In this document: in pieces, positions 23,592-32,937 of the stretch
How positions within the stretch are numbered: the first letter of the stretch is position 1
Layout of the letters: each line of letters begins with the position of its first letter
Assembly: GCF_001705435.1 (NCBI RefSeq)
Contig: NZ_MDEN01000069.1
Location: 744,001 to 808,000 of the forward strand
DNA length: 64,000 nt
DNA from: Pseudomonas graminis
GTDB lineage: Bacteria; Pseudomonadota; Gammaproteobacteria; Pseudomonadales; Pseudomonadaceae
Direction: 5' to 3'
Position numbers and translations under genes: made by a program
The notes under the pieces: model-generated
The model's input: only the letters and a program-made list of their open reading frames with translations
Database searches by the model: none
Told to the model about the DNA's origin: nothing

Positions 23592-26387
23592 ATGGGCGAA
23601 CTGGCCAAAGAAATCCTCCCGGTCAATATCGAAGACGAGCTGAAGCAGTCCTACCTCGACTACGCGATGAGCGTCATCGTCGGACGTGCTCTCCCCGATG
23701 CGCGCGACGGCTTGAAGCCCGTGCACCGTCGGGTACTGTTCGCGATGAGCGAACTGGGTAACGACTGGAACAAGCCGTACAAGAAATCCGCCCGTGTGGT
23801 CGGTGACGTTATCGGTAAGTACCACCCGCATGGCGACACCGCGGTCTACGACACCATCGTTCGTATGGCCCAACCCTTTTCCCTGCGCTACCTGCTGGTA
23901 GACGGCCAGGGCAACTTCGGTTCGGTGGACGGCGACAACGCCGCCGCCATGCGATACACCGAAGTGCGCATGACCAAGCTGGCCCACGAGCTGTTGGCCG
24001 ACCTGCACAAGGAAACCGTGGACTGGGTGCCGAACTACGACGGCACCGAACAGATTCCTGCGGTCATGCCGACCCGTATTCCCAACCTGCTCGTCAACGG
24101 CTCCAGTGGTATCGCCGTGGGCATGGCGACCAATATTCCGCCGCACAACCTCGGTGAAGTCATCGACGGCTGCCTGGCGCTGATCGACAACGGCGACCTC
24201 ACCGTCGACGAGTTGATGCAGTACATCCCCGGCCCCGACTTTCCGACCGCCGCGATCATCAACGGTCGTGCCGGCATCGTAGAGGCCTACAAGACCGGCC
24301 GTGGCCGCATTTACATGCGCGCCCGCTCCATTGTCGAAGACATCGACAAGGTCGGTGGTCGCCAGCAGATCGTCATCACTGAGCTGCCGTACCAGCTGAA
24401 CAAGGCGCGTCTGATCGAGAAGATCGCCGAGCTGGTTAAAGAGAAGAAGCTTGAAGGCATCACCGAACTGCGCGACGAGTCCGACAAGGACGGCATGCGC
24501 GTGGTCATCGAGCTGCGTCGCGGCGAAGTGCCTGAGGTCATCCTCAACAACCTCTACGCCCAGACCCAACTGCAAAGCGTCTTCGGTATCAACATCGTTG
24601 CGTTGATCGACGGCCGCCCACGCATCCTGAACCTCAAGGACCTGCTGGAAGCCTTCATTCGTCACCGTCGCGAAGTCGTTACCCGCCGTACCGTGTTCGA
24701 ACTGCGCAAGGCCCGCGAGCGTGGTCACATTCTTGAAGGTCAGGCCGTTGCCCTGTCGAACATCGACCCGGTCATCGCCCTCATCAAAGCCTCGCCGACC
24801 CCGGCCGAAGCCAAGGAAGGGCTGATCAGCACGCCGTGGGAATCCAGCGCCGTGGTCGAGATGGTCGAGCGCGCAGGCGCCGAATCGTCCCGCCCGGAAA
24901 ACCTCGATCCTCAGTACGGCATGCGAGACGGCAAGTATTTCCTGTCGCCGGAACAGGCTCAGGCCATCCTCGAGCTGCGTCTGCACCGCCTGACCGGTCT
25001 GGAACACGAGAAGCTGCTCACCGAGTACCAGGAAATCCTGACTCAGATCGGCGAGCTGCTGCGCATCCTCAACAGCGCCACGCGCCTGATGGAAGTCATC
25101 CGCGAAGAGCTCGAGCTGATCCGCGCCGAGTACGGCGATGTGCGTCGCACCGAGATCCTCGATGCGCGCCTGGACCTGACCCTCGGCGACATGATCCCGG
25201 AAGAAGAGCGCGTCGTGACCATCTCCCATGGTGGCTACGCCAAGACTCAACCGCTGGCTGTCTATCAGGCCCAGCGTCGCGGCGGCAAAGGCAAGTCGGC
25301 CACCGGCGTCAAGGATGAGGACTACATCGCTCACCTGCTGGTGGCCAACAGCCATACCACGCTGCTGATGTTCTCCAGCAAAGGCAAGGTGTACTGGCTC
25401 AAGACCTACGAGATCCCGGAAGCGTCCCGCGCTGCCCGTGGTCGTCCGCTGGTCAACCTGTTGCCGCTGAGCGAAGGCGAATACATCACCACCATGCTGC
25501 CGGTCGATCTCGAAGCCATGCGCAAGCGTGCTGACGAAGAAGAAGCCGAAGGCGTGGACGCCGAGGCCGAAGACCTCGAAAACAGCAACGAGACCGAAGA
25601 AGAGCGCAAGGCGCGCATCAAGGCTGCTGACAAGAAGAAGGCGCCATTCATCTTCATGTCGACCGCCAACGGCACCGTCAAGAAGACCCCGCTGGTGGCG
25701 TTCAGTCGTCAACGCAGCGTCGGCCTGATTGCGCTGGAGCTGGACGAAGGCGACATCTTGATCTCGGCCGCGGTTACCGATGGCGAGCAGGAAATCATGC
25801 TGTTCTCCGACGGCGGCAAGGTCACCCGCTTCAAGGAATCCGAAGTGCGCGCCATGGGCCGTACGGCTCGCGGTGTGCGCGGCATGCGTCTGCCGGAAGG
25901 TCAGAAGCTGATTTCCATGCTGATTCCGGAGCAGGGCAGCCAGATCCTCACCGCTTCCGAGCGTGGCTACGGCAAGCGCACCGCGATCACCGAGTTCCCT
26001 GAGTACAAGCGTGGCGGTCAGGGCGTCATCGCCATGGTCAGCAACGAGCGTAACGGCCGTCTGGTCGGCGCCGTTCAGGTGCAGGAAGGCGAGGAGATCA
26101 TGCTGATTTCCGACCAGGGCACGCTGGTGCGTACCCGTGTTGGCGAAGTTTCGAGTCTGGGCCGCAATACTCAGGGCGTGACCCTGATCAAGCTGGCCAA
26201 GGACGAGAAACTGGTCGGTCTGGAGCGCGTCCAGGAGCCATCGGAAGTCGAGGGCGAAGAGCTGGAAGGTGAAGCGTTCGAAGGCGAAGAGGTTGATGCT
26301 GACGTGATTGGTGCCGTCGACACCGACGAGTCCGCTGACGATGCGCAAGCGGATCCCGCGGCTGACGAAGAAGAGCCGCAGGAGTAA
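23592..26387 (+). CDS. gyrA: DNA gyrase subunit A
   Basis: The 931-residue subunit cuts and rejoins DNA for negative supercoiling. The active-site Tyr122 is in AAAMRYTEVR. The quinolone-determining region reads HGDTAVYD with Thr83 and Asp87, the sensitive residues. The C-terminal beta-pinwheel contains the GyrA box QRRGGKGK near residue 560. A long acidic tail (residues about 880-931, rich in Glu and Asp), as in other Pseudomonas GyrA, and an acidic linker near 640 account for the size. A strong terminator follows, so the downstream supraoperon has its own promoter. Confidence 0.98.
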   Translation: MGELAKEILPVNIEDELKQSYLDYAMSVIVGRALPDARDGLKPVHRRVLFAMSELGNDWNKPYKKSARVVGDVIGKYHPHGDTAVYDTIVRMAQPFSLRYLLVDGQGNFGSVDGDNAAAMRYTEVRMTKLAHELLADLHKETVDWVPNYDGTEQIPAVMPTRIPNLLVNGSSGIAVGMATNIPPHNLGEVIDGCLALIDNGDLTVDELMQYIPGPDFPTAAIINGRAGIVEAYKTGRGRIYMRARSIVEDIDKVGGRQQIVITELPYQLNKARLIEKIAELVKEKKLEGITELRDESDKDGMRVVIELRRGEVPEVILNNLYAQTQLQSVFGINIVALIDGRPRILNLKDLLEAFIRHRREVVTRRTVFELRKARERGHILEGQAVALSNIDPVIALIKASPTPAEAKEGLISTPWESSAVVEMVERAGAESSRPENLDPQYGMRDGKYFLSPEQAQAILELRLHRLTGLEHEKLLTEYQEILTQIGELLRILNSATRLMEVIREELELIRAEYGDVRRTEILDARLDLTLGDMIPEEERVVTISHGGYAKTQPLAVYQAQRRGGKGKSATGVKDEDYIAHLLVANSHTTLLMFSSKGKVYWLKTYEIPEASRAARGRPLVNLLPLSEGEYITTMLPVDLEAMRKRADEEEAEGVDAEAEDLENSNETEEERKARIKAADKKKAPFIFMSTANGTVKKTPLVAFSRQRSVGLIALELDEGDILISAAVTDGEQEIMLFSDGGKVTRFKESEVRAMGRTARGVRGMRLPEGQKLISMLIPEQGSQILTASERGYGKRTAITEFPEYKRGGQGVIAMVSNERNGRLVGAVQVQEGEEIMLISDQGTLVRTRVGEVSSLGRNTQGVTLIKLAKDEKLVGLERVQEPSEVEGEELEGEAFEGEEVDADVIGAVDTDESADDAQADPAADEEEPQE

Positions 26388-26395
26388 CGCCGAGA

Positions 26396-26424
26396 GGGGG
26401 GGCTGGTGACAGCCCCCCCTTTTT
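26396..26424 (+). terminator. Rho-independent terminator of gyrA
   Basis: GGGGGGGCT (26396-26404) pairs with AGCCCCCCC (26411-26419) around a six-base loop, then TTTTT. It begins 8 bases after the gyrA stop. Confidence 0.9.
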
Positions 26425-26547
26425 GACCGATGCCCTACGCGCCGGTCAACCGTTTCGGTAACGGGTGATCGTAATGAAACGAGAACCTTCCGCACTTCCC
26501 CGCACTTCACCCGTTCCAAATTAATCAGTGACACGACGAGAGTGGAT

Positions 26548-27633
26548 ATGAGCAAGCGAGCCTTTAACTTCTGCGCAGGTCCTGCCGCGCTCCCTGAAGC
26601 TGTTCTGCTGCGTGCCCAGGCCGAACTCCTGGACTGGCATGGCAAAGGCCTGTCCGTCATGGAAATGAGCCATCGCAGCGACGAGTTCGTCTCCATCGCC
26701 ACCAAGGCAGAGCAGGATTTTCGCGATCTGCTGTCCATCCCCTCCCATTACAAAGTGCTGTTTCTTCAAGGTGGCGGCAGCCAGCAATTCGCTCAGGTTC
26801 CATTGAACCTGCTGCCTGAAAACGGCACGGCCGACTATATCGACACCGGCATCTGGTCGCAGAAAGCCATTGAAGAAGCATCGCGTTACGGCAACATCAA
26901 TGTCGCCGCCAGCGCCAAGCCCGCCGACTATTTCGCCATTCCCGGCCAGAGCGAGTGGAAGCTGTCGAAAGACGCGGCCTACGTTCACTACGTGCCCAAC
27001 GAGACCATTGGCGGTCTGCAATTCAACTGGATTCCGGAAACCGGCGACGTGCCGCTGGTCGCCGACATGTCTTCGGACATCCTCTCGCGCCGCCTCGACG
27101 TTTCGCGTTTCGGCATGATCTTCGCGGGCGCCCAGAAGAACATCGGCCCGAGCGGCATCGTCGTGGCGATCATCCGCGAGGACCTGCTGGGTCGCGCGCG
27201 TTCCCTGTGCCCGACGATGCTCAACTACAAGGTCGCGGCCGACAACGGCTCGATGTACAACACGCCGCCGACGCTGGCCTGGTACCTGTCCGGTCTGGTT
27301 TTCGAATGGCTGAAAGAGCAGGGCGGTGTCGAAGCGATGGCCACGCGCAATGAACTCAAGCAGCGCACGCTGTACGACTTCATCGATGCCAGCGGCCTGT
27401 ACAGCAACCCGATCAACCCGTCCGACCGCTCGTGGATGAACGTGCCGTTCCGTCTGGCCGATGATCGCCTGGACAAGCCGTTCCTCGCGGGTGCCGAAGC
27501 GCGCAACCTGCTCAACCTCAAAGGCCACCGTTCAGTCGGCGGCATGCGCGCGTCCATCTACAATGCCATCGACCTCAGTGCGGTCAACGCCCTGACCGCG
27601 TACATGGCAGAGTTCGAGAAGGAACACGGCTAA
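26548..27633 (+). CDS. serC: Phosphoserine aminotransferase
   Basis: A 361-residue PLP enzyme making phosphoserine from 3-phosphohydroxypyruvate; it also serves pyridoxine synthesis. The PLP lysine is in FAGAQKNIGPSG near residue 195, and the N-terminus MSKRAFNFCAGPAALP is standard. I chose ATG 26548 over a GTG two codons upstream. Its stop overlaps the pheA start by one base (TAATG), beginning the aromatic part of the supraoperon. Confidence 0.97.
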   Translation: MSKRAFNFCAGPAALPEAVLLRAQAELLDWHGKGLSVMEMSHRSDEFVSIATKAEQDFRDLLSIPSHYKVLFLQGGGSQQFAQVPLNLLPENGTADYIDTGIWSQKAIEEASRYGNINVAASAKPADYFAIPGQSEWKLSKDAAYVHYVPNETIGGLQFNWIPETGDVPLVADMSSDILSRRLDVSRFGMIFAGAQKNIGPSGIVVAIIREDLLGRARSLCPTMLNYKVAADNGSMYNTPPTLAWYLSGLVFEWLKEQGGVEAMATRNELKQRTLYDFIDASGLYSNPINPSDRSWMNVPFRLADDRLDKPFLAGAEARNLLNLKGHRSVGGMRASIYNAIDLSAVNALTAYMAEFEKEHG

Positions 27634-28727
27634 TGTCTGAACAAGCACTCAAGGCCCTGCGGGTCCGCATCGACAGCCTGGACGAAAAGGTTCTGGAGCT
27701 GATCAGCGAACGCGCCCGCTGCGCCCAGGAAGTCGCCCGGGTCAAGATGGCCGACCTGCCAGCGGGCGAGGTGCCGGTGTTCTACCGGCCTGAGCGTGAA
27801 GCGGCGGTCCTGAAACGTGTCATGGAGCGTAACCGTGGCCCGTTGAGCAATGAAGAGATGGCGCGGCTGTTCCGCGAAATCATGTCCTCGTGCCTGGCGC
27901 TGGAGCAGCCGCTCAAGGTCGCTTATCTGGGTCCTGAAGGCACGTTCACCCAGGCTGCCGCGCTGAAGCATTTCGGCCACGCCGTCATCAGCAAGCCGAT
28001 GGCCGCCATCGATGAAGTGTTCCGTGAAGTGGCCGCCGGTGCGGTGAATTTCGGCGTCGTCCCGGTGGAGAACTCCACCGAAGGTGCAGTCAACCACACG
28101 CTGGACAGCTTCCTTGAGCACGACATGGTGATCTGTGGCGAAGTCGAGCTGCGCATTCACCATCATCTGCTGGTGGGCGAAAGCACCAAGACTGACAGCA
28201 TCAGCCGCATCTATTCCCACGCCCAGTCCCTGGCGCAATGCCGCAAGTGGCTGGACGCGCACTACCCGAACGTCGAGCGCATCGCCGTTGCCAGCAACGC
28301 CGATGCGGCCAAGCGGGTCAAGGGCGAGTGGAACTCGGCGGCGATCGCCGGTGATATGGCGGCGGGCCTTTACGGCCTGACGCGGATTGCCGAGAAGATC
28401 GAAGACCGTCCGGACAACGCCACGCGTTTCCTCATGATCGGCAACCAGGAAGTGCCGCCGACCGGTGACGACAAAACGTCGATCATTGTGTCGATGAGCA
28501 ACAAGCCGGGCGCGCTGCATGAACTGCTGGTGCCGTTTCACCAAAACGGCATCGACCTGACGCGCATCGAAACGCGCCCCTCGCGAAGCGGGAAATGGAC
28601 CTACGTGTTCTTCATCGACTTCGTCGGCCACCACCGCGACCCGCTGATCAAGGCCGTCCTCGAGCAGATCAGCCAGGAAGCCGTGGCGCTCAAGGTGTTG
28701 GGTTCCTATCCGAAGGCAGTGCTTTGA
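27633..28727 (+). CDS. pheA: Chorismate mutase / prephenate dehydratase (P-protein)
   Basis: A 364-residue bifunctional enzyme of phenylalanine synthesis. The N-terminal AroQ chorismate mutase occupies about residues 1-90 (ALRVRIDSLDEKVLELISER). Prephenate dehydratase follows (VAYLGPEGTFTQAAALKHFG, then the TRF motif in NATRFLMIG). A C-terminal ACT domain (KPGALHELLVPF, TRIETRPSRSGKW) carries the phenylalanine feedback site. Start and stop are tightly coupled to serC; hisC starts 54 bases on. Confidence 0.97.
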   Translation: MSEQALKALRVRIDSLDEKVLELISERARCAQEVARVKMADLPAGEVPVFYRPEREAAVLKRVMERNRGPLSNEEMARLFREIMSSCLALEQPLKVAYLGPEGTFTQAAALKHFGHAVISKPMAAIDEVFREVAAGAVNFGVVPVENSTEGAVNHTLDSFLEHDMVICGEVELRIHHHLLVGESTKTDSISRIYSHAQSLAQCRKWLDAHYPNVERIAVASNADAAKRVKGEWNSAAIAGDMAAGLYGLTRIAEKIEDRPDNATRFLMIGNQEVPPTGDDKTSIIVSMSNKPGALHELLVPFHQNGIDLTRIETRPSRSGKWTYVFFIDFVGHHRDPLIKAVLEQISQEAVALKVLGSYPKAVL

Positions 28728-28781
28728 TCCTGCGTCCGGACTTGTAGCCCTACGGGTTTCACTGAAGAGGTAAAGCGGTAC

Positions 28782-29894
28782 ATGAGCGGCGACTTCCTCA
28801 CGCTGGCACAGCCCGGCGTGCAAAAACTATCGCCTTACGTTCCCGGCAAACCGGTGGACGAACTGGCGCGTGAACTGGATATCGATCCGGCGCGCATCAT
28901 CAAGCTGGCGAGCAATGAAAACCCGATGGGCGCCAGCCCCAAGGCGTTGCAGGCGATCAAAGACGCGCTGGCGGAATTGACCCGCTACCCGGACGGCAAC
29001 GGTTTCGAGCTCAAGCAGCTGCTGTCGCAAGCCTGTGGCGTGCAGCCCGAGCAAGTGACGCTGGGCAACGGCTCCAACGATATTCTGGAAATCGTCGCCC
29101 GTGCCTATCTGGCGCCGGGACTCAATGCGGTGTTCAGTGAACACGCGTTCGCCATCTATCCGATTGTCACCCAGGCCGTGGGCGCGACTGCTCACGTCGC
29201 CAGGGCAAAGGCGTGGGGTCACGACCTGCCGGCCATGCTCGCCGCCATCGACAGCAACACCCGAGTCGTCTTCATCGCCAATCCCAACAACCCCACCGGG
29301 ACCTGGTTCGGGCCAAGCGCGCTGGCGGATTTCCTCGCGCAGGTGCCTGACAACGTGCTGGTCGTGCTGGACGAGGCCTACATCGAATACGCCGAAAGCG
29401 CCGAGCTGCCTGACGGGCTTAACTTCCTGAGCGCCTATCCAAACCTGCTGGTGTCGCGGACGTTTTCCAAGGCCTATGGCCTGGCGTCGTTGCGCGTCGG
29501 CTATGGGTTGTCCTCGCCGGTCGTGGCCGACGTGCTGAACCGCGTGCGTCAGCCGTTCAACGTCAACAGCCTCGCGCTGGCCGCCGCTTGCGCTGCGCTG
29601 GGCGACGTGGACTACGTTGCGCGAAGCCGTCAGCTCAATGAAGCCGGCATGCAGCAGTTGGAAGAGGGGCTTGGTCAGATGGGCCTGAGCTGGATTCCCT
29701 CCAAAGCCAACTTCATCGCCGTAGACCTGGGCCGCGAGGCCGCTTCGGTTTACGAAGGATTGCTGCGTGAAGGTGTGATCGTTCGCCCGATTGGTGGTTA
29801 TGGCATGCCCAATCATCTGCGTGTGAGCATCGGTTTGCCGAGCGAGAACAGTCGTTTCCTCGAGGCGTTGAGCAAGGTTCTGGCACGTGGTTGA
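28782..29894 (+). CDS. hisC: Histidinol-phosphate / aromatic aminotransferase
   Basis: A 370-residue class I/II aminotransferase. The PLP lysine is in SRTFSKAYGLASLRVGYG and the Asn/Tyr pocket in NPNNPTGTW. In this operon position the Pseudomonas enzyme is a broad-specificity HisC that also transaminates aromatic keto acids, fitting its place between pheA and tyrA. Its 3' end overlaps the tyrA-aroA gene by 8 bases. Confidence 0.93.
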   Translation: MSGDFLTLAQPGVQKLSPYVPGKPVDELARELDIDPARIIKLASNENPMGASPKALQAIKDALAELTRYPDGNGFELKQLLSQACGVQPEQVTLGNGSNDILEIVARAYLAPGLNAVFSEHAFAIYPIVTQAVGATAHVARAKAWGHDLPAMLAAIDSNTRVVFIANPNNPTGTWFGPSALADFLAQVPDNVLVVLDEAYIEYAESAELPDGLNFLSAYPNLLVSRTFSKAYGLASLRVGYGLSSPVVADVLNRVRQPFNVNSLALAAACAALGDVDYVARSRQLNEAGMQQLEEGLGQMGLSWIPSKANFIAVDLGREAASVYEGLLREGVIVRPIGGYGMPNHLRVSIGLPSENSRFLEALSKVLARG

Positions 29895-32130
29895 TGTCAC
29901 GTCGCTGCAACCCGCTGCGCCTATGATCGGCCGCCTGGTGGTGGTCGGCCTCGGCCTGATCGGAGGGTCGTTCGCCAAGGGCGTGAAGGAGAGTGGCCTG
30001 TGTCGCGAAGTCGTGGGCGTCGATCTCGACCCGCAATCGCGCACACTGGCCGTGGAGCTGGGCGTGGTCGATCGCTGTGAAGACACTCTCGCTGCCGCCT
30101 GCGTAGGGGCTGACGTCATTCAGTTGGCCGTGCCGATTCTGGCCATGGAAAAACTGCTCGGCGTACTGGCTGGAATGGACCTGAGCAATGCCGTGCTGAC
30201 CGACGTCGGTAGCGCCAAAGGCAATGTGGTCCGCGCCGCGCGTGAAGCGTTCGGTGTGATGCCGCCGCGCTTCGTGCCCGGCCACCCGATTGCCGGCTCC
30301 GAGCAGAGCGGAGTGGAAGCCTCCAACGCCGAGCTGTTCAAGCGGCACAAAGTCATCCTCACGCCACTGGCCGAAACCGACCCATTGGCGCTGGCGCTGG
30401 TTGACCGTCTCTGGTCGGCACTGGGCGCCGACGTCGAGCACATGCAGGTCGAGCGCCACGATGAAGTGCTGGCGGCGACCAGTCATTTGCCGCACCTTCT
30501 GGCGTTCAGCCTGGTGGATTCGCTGGCCAAGCGCAACGAAAACCTCGACATCTTCCGCTATGCGGCGGGGGGCTTCCGCGACTTCACGCGCATCGCCGGC
30601 AGTGATCCGGTGATGTGGCATGACATCTTCCTGGCGAATCGTGAGGCGGTGCTGCGCACCCTCGACACCTTCCGCAGCGACCTTGATGCGTTGCGCGACG
30701 CGGTGGATGCCGGCGATGGCCACCAGTTGCTCGGTGTGTTCACCCGGGCCCGGGTCGCCCGCGAGCATTTCGGCAAGATCCTTGCCCGTCGTGCCTACGT
30801 TGAACAAGCCGCGTGCGCCGACCTGAAGTTTATCGGGAAGCCTGGCGGCGTTGTCCGGGGACAGGTTCGCGTGCCGGGTGACAAGTCGATTTCACACCGG
30901 GCGATCATGCTCGGGTCCCTGGCCCAGGGCACCAGCGTCGTCGAAGGCTTTCTCGAGAGTGAGGACGCGCTGGCGACGTTGCAGGCATTCCGCGACCTGG
31001 GTGTGGTCATCGAGGGCCCGCACCACGGTCGCCTGACCATTCATGGCGTCGGCCTCAACGGGCTGCGACCTGCGCCGGGACCGCTTTATCTGGGTAACTC
31101 GGGCACGTCGATGCGCCTGCTCTGTGGCCTGATGGCCGCGCAGCGATTCGACAGCGTGCTGACCGGCGATGCCTCGCTGTCTCGGCATTCGATGACCCGT
31201 GTCGTCGAACCGTTGCGCCAGATGGGCGCCGTGATCGACACCGCAGAAGACGGCCGGCCGCCGCTGACCCTTCGCGGCGGGCAGGGTCTTCAGGCCATCC
31301 GCTACGACATGCCATTGCCCAGCGCTCAGGTGAAATCCGCGCTGTTGCTCGCCGGTCTCTACGCAAATGGCACAACGATGGTGCATGAGCCAGCCCCGAC
31401 CCGGGACCACACCGAGCGCATGCTGCAAGGGTTGGGTCATTCGGTTTCCGCTCATGACGCGACAGTCGCGTTGCAGTCAGGGGTTGAGCTCAAGGCCGCC
31501 CGCATCGAAGTGCCCGCCGATATTTCTTCGGCGGCGTTCTTTCTGGTGGCAGCCTCCATCGCTGAGGGCTCGGATTTGATCCTCGAAGGGGTGGGTGTGA
31601 ACCCGACGCGCTCGGGCGTCATCGATATCCTGCGCCTGATGGGCGCGGACATCACGCTGGACAACCCGCGCGATGCGGGCGGTGAGCCGGTGGCTGATCT
31701 GCACGTGCGCCATGCCCGTCTCAGGGGTATCGATATCCCGCTGGCCCTGATACCGCTGGCCACTGACGAGCTCCCGGCGCTCTTGATTGCCGCCGCTTGC
31801 GCCGAAGGGCGAACGGTCCTCAAGGGCGCTCAGGCATTGCGCGTCAAGGAATCAGACCGCCTTCGCGCCATGGCCAACGGTCTGGCGACGCTCGGCATAA
31901 ACGTTGAAACGACCGCAGATGGCATCATTATTGATGGTGGAAACCTCGGCGGTGGTGAAATCAACGCGCAGGGCGATCACCGCATCGCCATGGCATTCAG
32001 TATCGCGTCGCTGCGTGCGGCCAGCCCGATTCATATCCGGGACTGCGCCAATGTGGCGACTTCATTTCCCAGTTTCCTGACGCTGTGTGCTCAGGTGGGT
32101 ATTCGTGTAACGCAAGAGGGGCAATCGTGA
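29887..32130 (+). CDS. tyrA-aroA: Fused prephenate dehydrogenase and EPSP synthase
   Basis: The 747-residue fusion begins with a NAD-binding prephenate/arogenate dehydrogenase (VVVGLGLIGGSFAKGV, residues 1 to about 300) and continues into 3-phosphoshikimate 1-carboxyvinyltransferase (GDKSISHRAIMLG near 335, GNSGTSMRLLCGL near 405, RVKESDRLRAMA near 655). The fusion is known in Pseudomonas. It supplies tyrosine and the chorismate precursor EPSP. The start is a GTG inside the end of hisC with only AAGG nearby; an ATG 36 bases on is possible. The EPSP synthase part is where glyphosate acts in sensitive enzymes. Confidence 0.95.
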   Translation: MVDVTSLQPAAPMIGRLVVVGLGLIGGSFAKGVKESGLCREVVGVDLDPQSRTLAVELGVVDRCEDTLAAACVGADVIQLAVPILAMEKLLGVLAGMDLSNAVLTDVGSAKGNVVRAAREAFGVMPPRFVPGHPIAGSEQSGVEASNAELFKRHKVILTPLAETDPLALALVDRLWSALGADVEHMQVERHDEVLAATSHLPHLLAFSLVDSLAKRNENLDIFRYAAGGFRDFTRIAGSDPVMWHDIFLANREAVLRTLDTFRSDLDALRDAVDAGDGHQLLGVFTRARVAREHFGKILARRAYVEQAACADLKFIGKPGGVVRGQVRVPGDKSISHRAIMLGSLAQGTSVVEGFLESEDALATLQAFRDLGVVIEGPHHGRLTIHGVGLNGLRPAPGPLYLGNSGTSMRLLCGLMAAQRFDSVLTGDASLSRHSMTRVVEPLRQMGAVIDTAEDGRPPLTLRGGQGLQAIRYDMPLPSAQVKSALLLAGLYANGTTMVHEPAPTRDHTERMLQGLGHSVSAHDATVALQSGVELKAARIEVPADISSAAFFLVAASIAEGSDLILEGVGVNPTRSGVIDILRLMGADITLDNPRDAGGEPVADLHVRHARLRGIDIPLALIPLATDELPALLIAAACAEGRTVLKGAQALRVKESDRLRAMANGLATLGINVETTADGIIIDGGNLGGGEINAQGDHRIAMAFSIASLRAASPIHIRDCANVATSFPSFLTLCAQVGIRVTQEGQS

Positions 32131-32816
32131 AAGTTCAAGCTCCGGTCATTACGATCGACGGACCCAGCGGTTCCGGGAAGGGCACGGTGGCCGGCAAGCT
32201 GGCCAAACGTCTGGGCTGGTCCCTGCTGGATTCCGGCGCGCTGTATCGGCTGCTGGCCTTCGCGGCCGTCAACCATGGCGTCGATCTGACCAATGAAGAA
32301 GCACTGAAACTGCTGGCTGCGCACCTGGACGTGCAGTTCATGGCAGCGACCGATGACCACGGTCAGCGCATTATCCTCGAAGGGGAGGACGTGACGTCGG
32401 CCATCCGCAATGAGCATGTCGGCAGTGGCGCGTCGCAGGTGGCGTCGTTGCCCGCTGTTCGTGAAGCACTGCTGCAGCGCCAGCGGGCGTTTCAGGAGTT
32501 TCCGGGCCTGATTGCCGACGGCCGCGACATGGGCACGGTGGTCTTTCCCGGCGCGCCGTTGAAGATTTTTCTGACGGCCAGCGTCGACGAGCGTGCCCGA
32601 CGGCGATATTTGCAGTTGAAGGCCAAGGGTGACGATGTTAGTCTGCCGAGTCTGCTAGATGAGATCCGTGTCCGCGACGAGCGTGACACCCAGCGAGCGG
32701 TAGCCCCGCTCAAGCCGGCGCATGACGCCATTCAGCTGGATTCCACCGAATTGTCCATCGAGCAGGTGCTTGAACGCATCCTGAGTGAAGTCGCACTCCG
32801 CGATCTCGCCGGATGA
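32127..32816 (+). CDS. cmk: Cytidylate kinase
   Basis: A 229-residue kinase phosphorylating CMP and dCMP. Walker A GPSGSGKGT starts at residue 12, and the substrate segment LIADGRDMGTVVFPGAPLKIFL follows near 132. The GTG start at 32127 has AAGAGGGG upstream and overlaps the aroA stop (GTGA), so translation is coupled; an earlier in-frame start inside aroA is unlikely. A hairpin begins 3 bases after the stop. Confidence 0.95.
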   Translation: MKVQAPVITIDGPSGSGKGTVAGKLAKRLGWSLLDSGALYRLLAFAAVNHGVDLTNEEALKLLAAHLDVQFMAATDDHGQRIILEGEDVTSAIRNEHVGSGASQVASLPAVREALLQRQRAFQEFPGLIADGRDMGTVVFPGAPLKIFLTASVDERARRRYLQLKAKGDDVSLPSLLDEIRVRDERDTQRAVAPLKPAHDAIQLDSTELSIEQVLERILSEVALRDLAG

Positions 32817-32818
32817 CC

Positions 32819-32861
32819 AGAAAGCCATGTGGGAGACCAGTCATAGTCCCGCAGGCTTTCT
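32819..32861 (+). promoter_or_regulatory. Long hairpin between cmk and rpsA
   Basis: AGAAAGCC (32819-32826) pairs perfectly with GGCTTTCT (32854-32861), and inside it GGGA pairs with TCCC. CTTTCTTTC follows, so it may work as a partial terminator, attenuator or RNase processing site separating cmk from the highly expressed rpsA. Confidence 0.5.
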
Positions 32862-32937
32862 TTCATATGAACGAAACCCACGTTGTCTGGAGCGTGGCAG
32901 ATGGGCGTATTCTTCGCCCTTATCAACAGGAATTAAA

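Noticed and set aside
23565..26738. 1057-codon open frame on the minus strand opposite gyrA
   Set aside because: It mirrors gyrA codon bias (a high-GC antisense frame), has no family resemblance or ribosome binding site, and its composition is that expected for the complement of a coding gene.
32085..32126. Upstream start for cmk inside aroA
   Set aside because: The GTG at 32127 has AAGAGGGG upstream and gives the standard family N-terminus.
29887..32130. tyrA-aroA fusion as a novel finding
   Set aside because: This fusion is established in Pseudomonas and is simply annotated.
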